Shown piece after piece: positions 61,201 through 64,000 of a DNA stretch of 64,000 nt. This stretch comes from Streptomyces subrutilus. GTDB taxonomy: Bacteria; Actinomycetota; Actinomycetes; Streptomycetales; Streptomycetaceae. Position 1 is the stretch's first letter, and each line of letters begins with the position of its first letter. The notes under the pieces are model-generated. The model searched no databases. It was not told where the DNA came from and saw nothing but the letters and a program-made list of their open reading frames with translations. The position numbers and the translations under genes were made by a program. The DNA lies in contig NZ_CP023701.1 of the NCBI RefSeq assembly GCF_008704535.1, forward strand, positions 5,436,001-5,500,000. Direction: 5' to 3'.

Positions 61201-61777
61201 CCACCCGCTCTTCGGGCTGGAACACGTCCTGTCCGACAAGACCGACGCCGGCATCTCCCAGCTGACCGGCGGCGAGCACTCCGACGGCGCCGTCGTCACC
61301 ATCGGCGGCATCATCTCCGGCCTCCAGCGCAAGATGACCAAGCAGGGCAACGCCTGGGCCATCGCCACCGTCGAGGACCTCGCCGGCTCCATCGAGTGCA
61401 TGTTCTTCCCCGCGACCTACCAGCTCGTCTCCACCCAGCTGGTCGAGGACACCGTCGTCTTCGTCAAGGGCCGCCTCGACAAGCGCGAGGACGTCCCGCG
61501 GCTGGTCGCCATGGAGATGATGGTCCCCGACCTCTCCTCGGCCGGCACCAACGCACCCGTCGTCCTGACCATCCCCACCGTCAAGGTCACCCCGCCCATG
61601 GTCACCCGGCTCGGCGAGATCCTCCGCCACCACCAGGGCAACAGCGAGGTCCGGATCAAGCTCCAGGGCCCGCGCACCACCACGGTCCTGCGGCTCGACA
61701 AGCACCGGGTCAAGCCCGACCCCGCCCTCTTCGGCGACCTGAAGGTGCTGCTCGGACCGTCCTGTCTGGCCGGATAA
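58235..61777 (+). CDS. dnaE: DNA polymerase III alpha subunit
   Basis: A 1180-aa C-family replicative polymerase. The N-terminal PHP domain keeps its metal ligands (H8, H10 and H12 in THLHVHTQYSLLDG), suggesting a structural or proofreading site. The palm motif is MPDVDIDFDERRR, with catalytic D417 and D419; GPGRGSAAGSIVAYAMGI precedes it. Fingers, beta-binding and C-terminal OB-fold (VVTIGGIISGLQRK) follow. GTG at 58235 has GGAGG 9 nt upstream and gives the usual N-terminus VTKQPFTHLHVH. An in-frame start at 58160 is less likely. Confidence 0.96.
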   Translation: MTKQPFTHLHVHTQYSLLDGAARLKDMFNACNEMGMSHIAMSDHGNLHGAYDFFHTAKKAGITPIIGIEAYVAPESRRNKRRIQWGQPHQKRDDVSGSGGYTHKTIWAANAKGLNNLFRLSSDAYAEGWLTKWPRMDKETISQWSEGLIASTGCPSGELQTRLRLGQFDEALKAASEYQDIFGKERYFLELMDHGIEIERRVRDGLLEIGRKLGIPPLVTNDSHYTYASEATAHDALLCIQTGKNLSDPDRFRFDGTGYYLKSAEEMYAIDSSDAWQEGCANTRLVAEQVDTEGMFQFRNLMPKFDIPAGYTEVTWFREETMRGMDRRYPGGIPEDRMKQAEYEMDTIISMGFPGYFLVVADFIMWAKNQGIAVGPGRGSAAGSIVAYAMGITDLDPLTHGLIFERFLNPERVSMPDVDIDFDERRRVEVIRYVTEKYGADKVAMIGTYGTIKAKNAIKDSARVLGYPYAMGDRLTKAMPADVLGKGIPLSGILDPTHPRYGEAGEIRGMYENEPDVKKVIDTARGVEGLVRQMGVHAAGVIMSSETITDHVPVWVRHTDGVTITQWDYPSCESLGLLKMDFLGLRNLTIMDDAVKMVKANKGIDIDLLALPLDDPKTFELLGRGDTLGVFQFDGGPMRSLLRLMKPDNFEDISAVSALYRPGPMGMNSHTNYALRKNKQQEITPIHPELEGPLEEVLAVTYGLIVYQEQVQKAAQIIAGYSLGEADILRRVMGKKKPEELAKNFVIFEGGAKKKGFSDQAIKALWDVLVPFAGYAFNKAHSAAYGLVSYWTAYLKANFPAEYMAGLLTSVKDDKDKSAIYLNECRRMGIKVLPPNVNESEPNFAAQGDDVILFGLTAVRNVGQNVVESIIKSRKAKGKYASFPDFLDKVEAVVCNKRTVESLIKAGAFDEMGHTRKGLVAHHEPMIDNVVAVKRKEAEGQFDLFGAMGDESASDEPGFGLDVVFSDVEWEKSYLLAQEREMLGLYVSDHPLFGLEHVLSDKTDAGISQLTGGEHSDGAVVTIGGIISGLQRKMTKQGNAWAIATVEDLAGSIECMFFPATYQLVSTQLVEDTVVFVKGRLDKREDVPRLVAMEMMVPDLSSAGTNAPVVLTIPTVKVTPPMVTRLGEILRHHQGNSEVRIKLQGPRTTTVLRLDKHRVKPDPALFGDLKVLLGPSCLAG

Positions 61778-61795
61778 CGCCGGTCCCGTCCCCTG

Positions 61796-61834
61796 CGCGA
61801 GGGCCCGCCCGGCTGTGCCGGGCGGGCCCTCGCG
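61796..61834. terminator. 18-bp perfect hairpin after dnaE
   Basis: 18-bp stem with a TGT loop, between the convergent dnaE and small basic protein genes, so it serves both strands. Confidence 0.75.
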
Positions 61835-61850
61835 TCATCACACCGGAGCG

Positions 61851-62024
61851 TCAGTTGTGGCCGAAGCGCTTCTCCCGGCCCTTGCGGGCCATGTCGGAGG
61901 GCGAGGCCTGCGCCATCCGCTGCTCGGCCTGGTCCGTCGCGGACGAGCTCTTGGCCTGCTCGGCGCCGCGCTCGGGGGCCGAGGACTTCTGCTGGTCGCG
62001 GTTCTGCTTCTTGTTCTTGGCCAT
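61851..62024 (-). CDS. 57-aa basic hydrophilic small protein
   Basis: A 57-aa protein (MAKNKKQNRDQQKSSAPERG... ending KGREKRFGHN), rich in Lys, Gln, Ser and Ala, without hydrophobic segments and probably disordered. GGAGG lies 8 nt before the ATG and every codon follows the GC3 bias. The family is unknown to me. The repetitive charged pattern resembles other small Streptomyces proteins of unknown role. It shares a bidirectional terminator with dnaE. Confidence 0.75.
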   Translation of the reverse strand: MAKNKKQNRDQQKSSAPERGAEQAKSSSATDQAEQRMAQASPSDMARKGREKRFGHN

Positions 62025-62243
62025 GGTGGAGCCTCCGTGAGGGTCTAGGGGCCAGGACCGCCTTCACACTCACACAACGCCGTAAACGACGCATTTTGGA
62101 TCATTACTACGCGTAGCCGACCGTCCTCGCGGGCGCCCCGTGAGATCCGCCACGCCGATGATCGAGTTCCGGCCGTCAACACCCTTGCGGTCGGGCAGAC
62201 TCGGGGAATATCCAGAGGACCCCCACGGAAGAGGGTGGAACGC
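62025..62243. other. Intergenic region upstream of the NYN gene
   Basis: About 220 nt, divergent between the small protein and NYN genes. It includes a CTACGCGTAG palindrome (62107-62116) within a relatively AT-rich stretch. I see no gene. Confidence 0.4.
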
Positions 62244-63539
62244 GTGGACCGCTGCGTCGTCCTGGTGGACGCCGGCTACCTGCTGGGCGCCGCCGCGAGC
62301 CTTCTCGCAGGGGAGCCCTCGCGCTCCCGCATCACCGTCGACCATGCCGCCCTCATCCAGAACCTGCGCGAGCGGGCCGAGGCGGACACCCAGCAGCCCC
62401 TGCTGCGCATCTACTGGTTCGACGGCGCCCCCGACCGGGTGCCCCAGCCCGAACACCGGCGGCTGCGCGTGATGCCCCGCGTCACCGTCCGCCTGGGCGC
62501 CCTGACCCGCAGCGACGGCCGCTGGGCACAGAAGGGCGTGGACGCCGCCATGCACGCCGAGCTCACCGAACTCGCCCGCAACCGCGCCTGCTCCGACGTG
62601 GTGCTGGTGACCGGCGACGGCGACCTGCTGCCCGGCCTGATGTCCGCCAAGGAACACGGCGTCGCCGTCCACCTGTGGGCCGTGCAGGCCGCCGACGGCG
62701 ACTACAACCAGTCCGAGGACCTCGTCGCCGAAGCCGACGAACGCCGCGTCCTCGACCGCGCCTGGATCACCCGAGCCGTCCGCGCCAAGGACCTCGCCGG
62801 ACTCTGCGCCCCGCCGCCCGTCCCCCGCCCCGACATCGCCGCCATCCTCTCCGCCCCGCTGCCCGAGGCCGCCCTCGCCGAGGCCGCCCGCAACGGCTCC
62901 GCCCCCGCGGGCCCGCAGGCGCAGGACGGCCCGCCGCTGCCGGCGCCCGCCGCCTCCGCCGGCAAGGCCGTCCCCACCCCGAAGGACCTCGCCGGCTCCC
63001 TGCGCGCCCCCGGCCCGCAGAACGGGCCCGGCGGCCAGGGCGGTCAGCCCCCCGCCGGCAGCGCCCTGCGCTGGTCCTCCGACAAGGGCTGGATCGACCG
63101 CGCCGGACCCCTCGGCGAACCCGCCGAGACCGCCTCCCTGCCCACCCTCGCCCAGCTCACCTCCGCCGAGCAGCGCTGGGCGGACCGCGAGGAGGACATC
63201 ACCACCGTCGGCGGCGACCCGTTCGAGGTGGGACAGGTGTTCGCCCGCCGCTGGATGGAACGGCTCCCCGAGACCGTCCACCTCCAGAAGCTGGCCACCA
63301 TGTACCCGCGCGTGCCGCACCGGATCGACGGCGAGCTGCTGCGCTACGCCGCCCGCTTCGGACTGCTCGCGCACAAGGACGACCAGATCGACGAGCACGA
63401 CCGGTACGCCATCCGGGCCGGCTTCTGGCGCGAGATCGACGTCCGCGCCGCCGCCGAACACGTCGTCGCCGTACCGGCCTCACCGCCCGGAGCCGGCCCC
63501 TCCGACGGCGGCGCCCCGGCGACCCCGGCGGCCGGGTAG
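62244..63539 (+). CDS. NYN/PIN-like domain protein
   Basis: A 431-aa protein. The N-terminal NYN domain (about 1-165) is a PIN-like nuclease fold with acidic residues in CVVLVDAGYLLG, QKGVDAAMHAELTELA and VVLVTGDGDLLPGLMSAKEHG. A Pro/Ala-rich linker (about 195-280) leads to a C-terminal domain (about 285-410, QVFARRWMERLPETV and RVPHRIDGELLRYAARFG). NYN proteins act on RNA; this one's target is unknown. GTG at 62244 has AGAGGG upstream; the in-frame GTG at 62235 overlaps that site. Confidence 0.85.
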   Translation: MDRCVVLVDAGYLLGAAASLLAGEPSRSRITVDHAALIQNLRERAEADTQQPLLRIYWFDGAPDRVPQPEHRRLRVMPRVTVRLGALTRSDGRWAQKGVDAAMHAELTELARNRACSDVVLVTGDGDLLPGLMSAKEHGVAVHLWAVQAADGDYNQSEDLVAEADERRVLDRAWITRAVRAKDLAGLCAPPPVPRPDIAAILSAPLPEAALAEAARNGSAPAGPQAQDGPPLPAPAASAGKAVPTPKDLAGSLRAPGPQNGPGGQGGQPPAGSALRWSSDKGWIDRAGPLGEPAETASLPTLAQLTSAEQRWADREEDITTVGGDPFEVGQVFARRWMERLPETVHLQKLATMYPRVPHRIDGELLRYAARFGLLAHKDDQIDEHDRYAIRAGFWREIDVRAAAEHVVAVPASPPGAGPSDGGAPATPAAG

Positions 63540-63567
63540 GGCCGGGAACCCCGTAGGCTGCTCCCTC

Positions 63568-64000
63568 GTGAGTACGGGCACAGCACAGGCGGAACCCCGC
63601 GGGAAGCGCGGCGCGGCAGCGGCCGCGGAAGGCGCGTCCGACGTGGTCTGCGCGGTGCGTGACCTGGTCAAGACCTATCCCGCGGTCCGCGGCCGGCGCG
63701 GGGCCCCCGCCCTGCCCGAGACCCGCGCCACCGACGGGATCACCCTCGACGTGCGGCGCGGCGAGATCTTCGGGCTGCTCGGCCCCAACGGCGCCGGCAA
63801 GTCCACCCTCGTGCGCCAGCTCACCGGGCTGATGCGGCCCGACGCGGGCTCCGTCACCCTGCTGGGCCACGACCTGGTCCGCCACCCCGAACGGGCCGCC
63901 CGGCTCCTCGCCTACCTCGGCCAGGAGTCCACCGCCCTGGACGAGCTCACCGTCTCCCTCGCCGCCGAGACCACCGGACGGCTGCGCGGCCTCGACCTCC
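63568..64000 (+). CDS. ABC transporter ATP-binding protein (partial)
   Basis: The first 144 residues of an ABC ATPase that continues past the end of the window. A variable N-terminus of about 25 residues is followed by the ATPase core; Walker A is GPNGAGKST (72-80) and the Q-loop is LAYLGQEST. It resembles drug or antibiotic efflux ATPases of the DrrA type, and a permease probably follows. TAGGCT (63554-63559) lies 8 nt before the GTG, suggesting a leaderless start. Confidence 0.85.
   Translation, partial: MSTGTAQAEPRGKRGAAAAAEGASDVVCAVRDLVKTYPAVRGRRGAPALPETRATDGITLDVRRGEIFGLLGPNGAGKSTLVRQLTGLMRPDAGSVTLLGHDLVRHPERAARLLAYLGQESTALDELTVSLAAETTGRLRGLDL

Noticed and set aside
55937..61705. A 1922-codon open frame on the minus strand
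   Set aside because: Beyond the real membrane protein at its 3' end it is the antisense shadow of dnaE and the DUF2252 gene. Long open frames on the wrong strand are normal at this GC content.
56797..62040. A 1747-codon open frame on the plus strand overlapping DUF2252 and dnaE
   Set aside because: It reads dnaE in the wrong frame, giving Arg/Pro/His-rich low-complexity protein without domains.

Overview
This window is chromosomal core DNA of a Streptomyces-type actinomycete. The base composition is very GC-rich with GC-saturated third codon positions, GTG starts are frequent, and most tandem genes overlap by 4 nt (GTGA/ATGA). The gene set (dcw cluster with sepF/yggT/divIVA, DUF3040, DUF4126, SAV_6107-type HEPN, Rv2175c-like protein, ileS with a translational T-box, PhoD, dnaE) is typical of Streptomyces. 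I saw no phage, IS element, CRISPR, tRNA or rRNA, and almost every gene looks vertically inherited.

Layout. (1) 1-8.8 kb: flavoprotein reductase, Rv2175c-like DNA-binding protein, thiE, metF, a membrane protein, then on the minus strand a carotenoid-type FAD oxidoreductase, DUF4126 and DUF3040 membrane proteins, a SAM methyltransferase and a HEPN protein. (2) 8.9-12.7 kb: an ABC ATPase-like / YhgE-Pip membrane protein / TetR operon behind a perfect 26-bp palindromic operator. (3) 13.0-18.5 kb, minus strand: MoxR ATPase, DUF58 protein, transglutaminase (a TgpA-like module), plus a beta-carbonic anhydrase. (4) 18.7-37.2 kb, plus strand: the complete division and cell wall cluster rsmH-ftsL-(38-aa sORF)-ftsI-murE-murF-mraY-murD-ftsW-murG-ftsQ-ftsZ-pgeF-ylmE-sepF-yggT-divIVA, with a promoter-rich leader before ftsZ and a UUCG-capped terminator after divIVA. 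(5) 37.3-45.9 kb: ileS with a T-box leader, a DksA/TraR zinc-finger protein with a histone-H1-like tail, lspA, rluD, a GNAT, a Na+/H+ antiporter. (6) 45.9-50.3 kb: a second MurG-like glycosyltransferase with a LegB-type sugar-nucleotide 4,6-dehydratase, divergent from a two-component system. (7) 50.3-58.1 kb: MscS channel, a Ser-type dienelactone-hydrolase-like protein, secreted M43-like metalloprotease, Tat-exported PhoD phosphatase, DsbA-like thioredoxin protein, membrane protein, DUF2252 protein. (8) 58.2-64 kb: dnaE, a 57-aa basic protein, an NYN-domain protein and the start of an ABC ATPase that runs off the window.

How it fits together. The centre builds lipid II (MurE-F-D-G, MraY), polymerises and crosslinks it at septa (FtsW, FtsI, FtsL, FtsQ) and positions growth and division (FtsZ, SepF, YggT, DivIVA). 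LspA and RluD follow as housekeeping genes. The most system-like accessory block is the murG paralog plus LegB-type dehydratase facing a two-component system across tandem 11-bp repeats. It suggests regulated transfer of an unusual sugar to a lipid or cell-wall acceptor. Other points of interest are an ABC ATPase whose three catalytic motifs are all degenerate, a coupled sORF between ftsL and ftsI, a translational T-box, and a series of genes whose -10 box sits 6-8 nt before the start codon, implying leaderless mRNAs.
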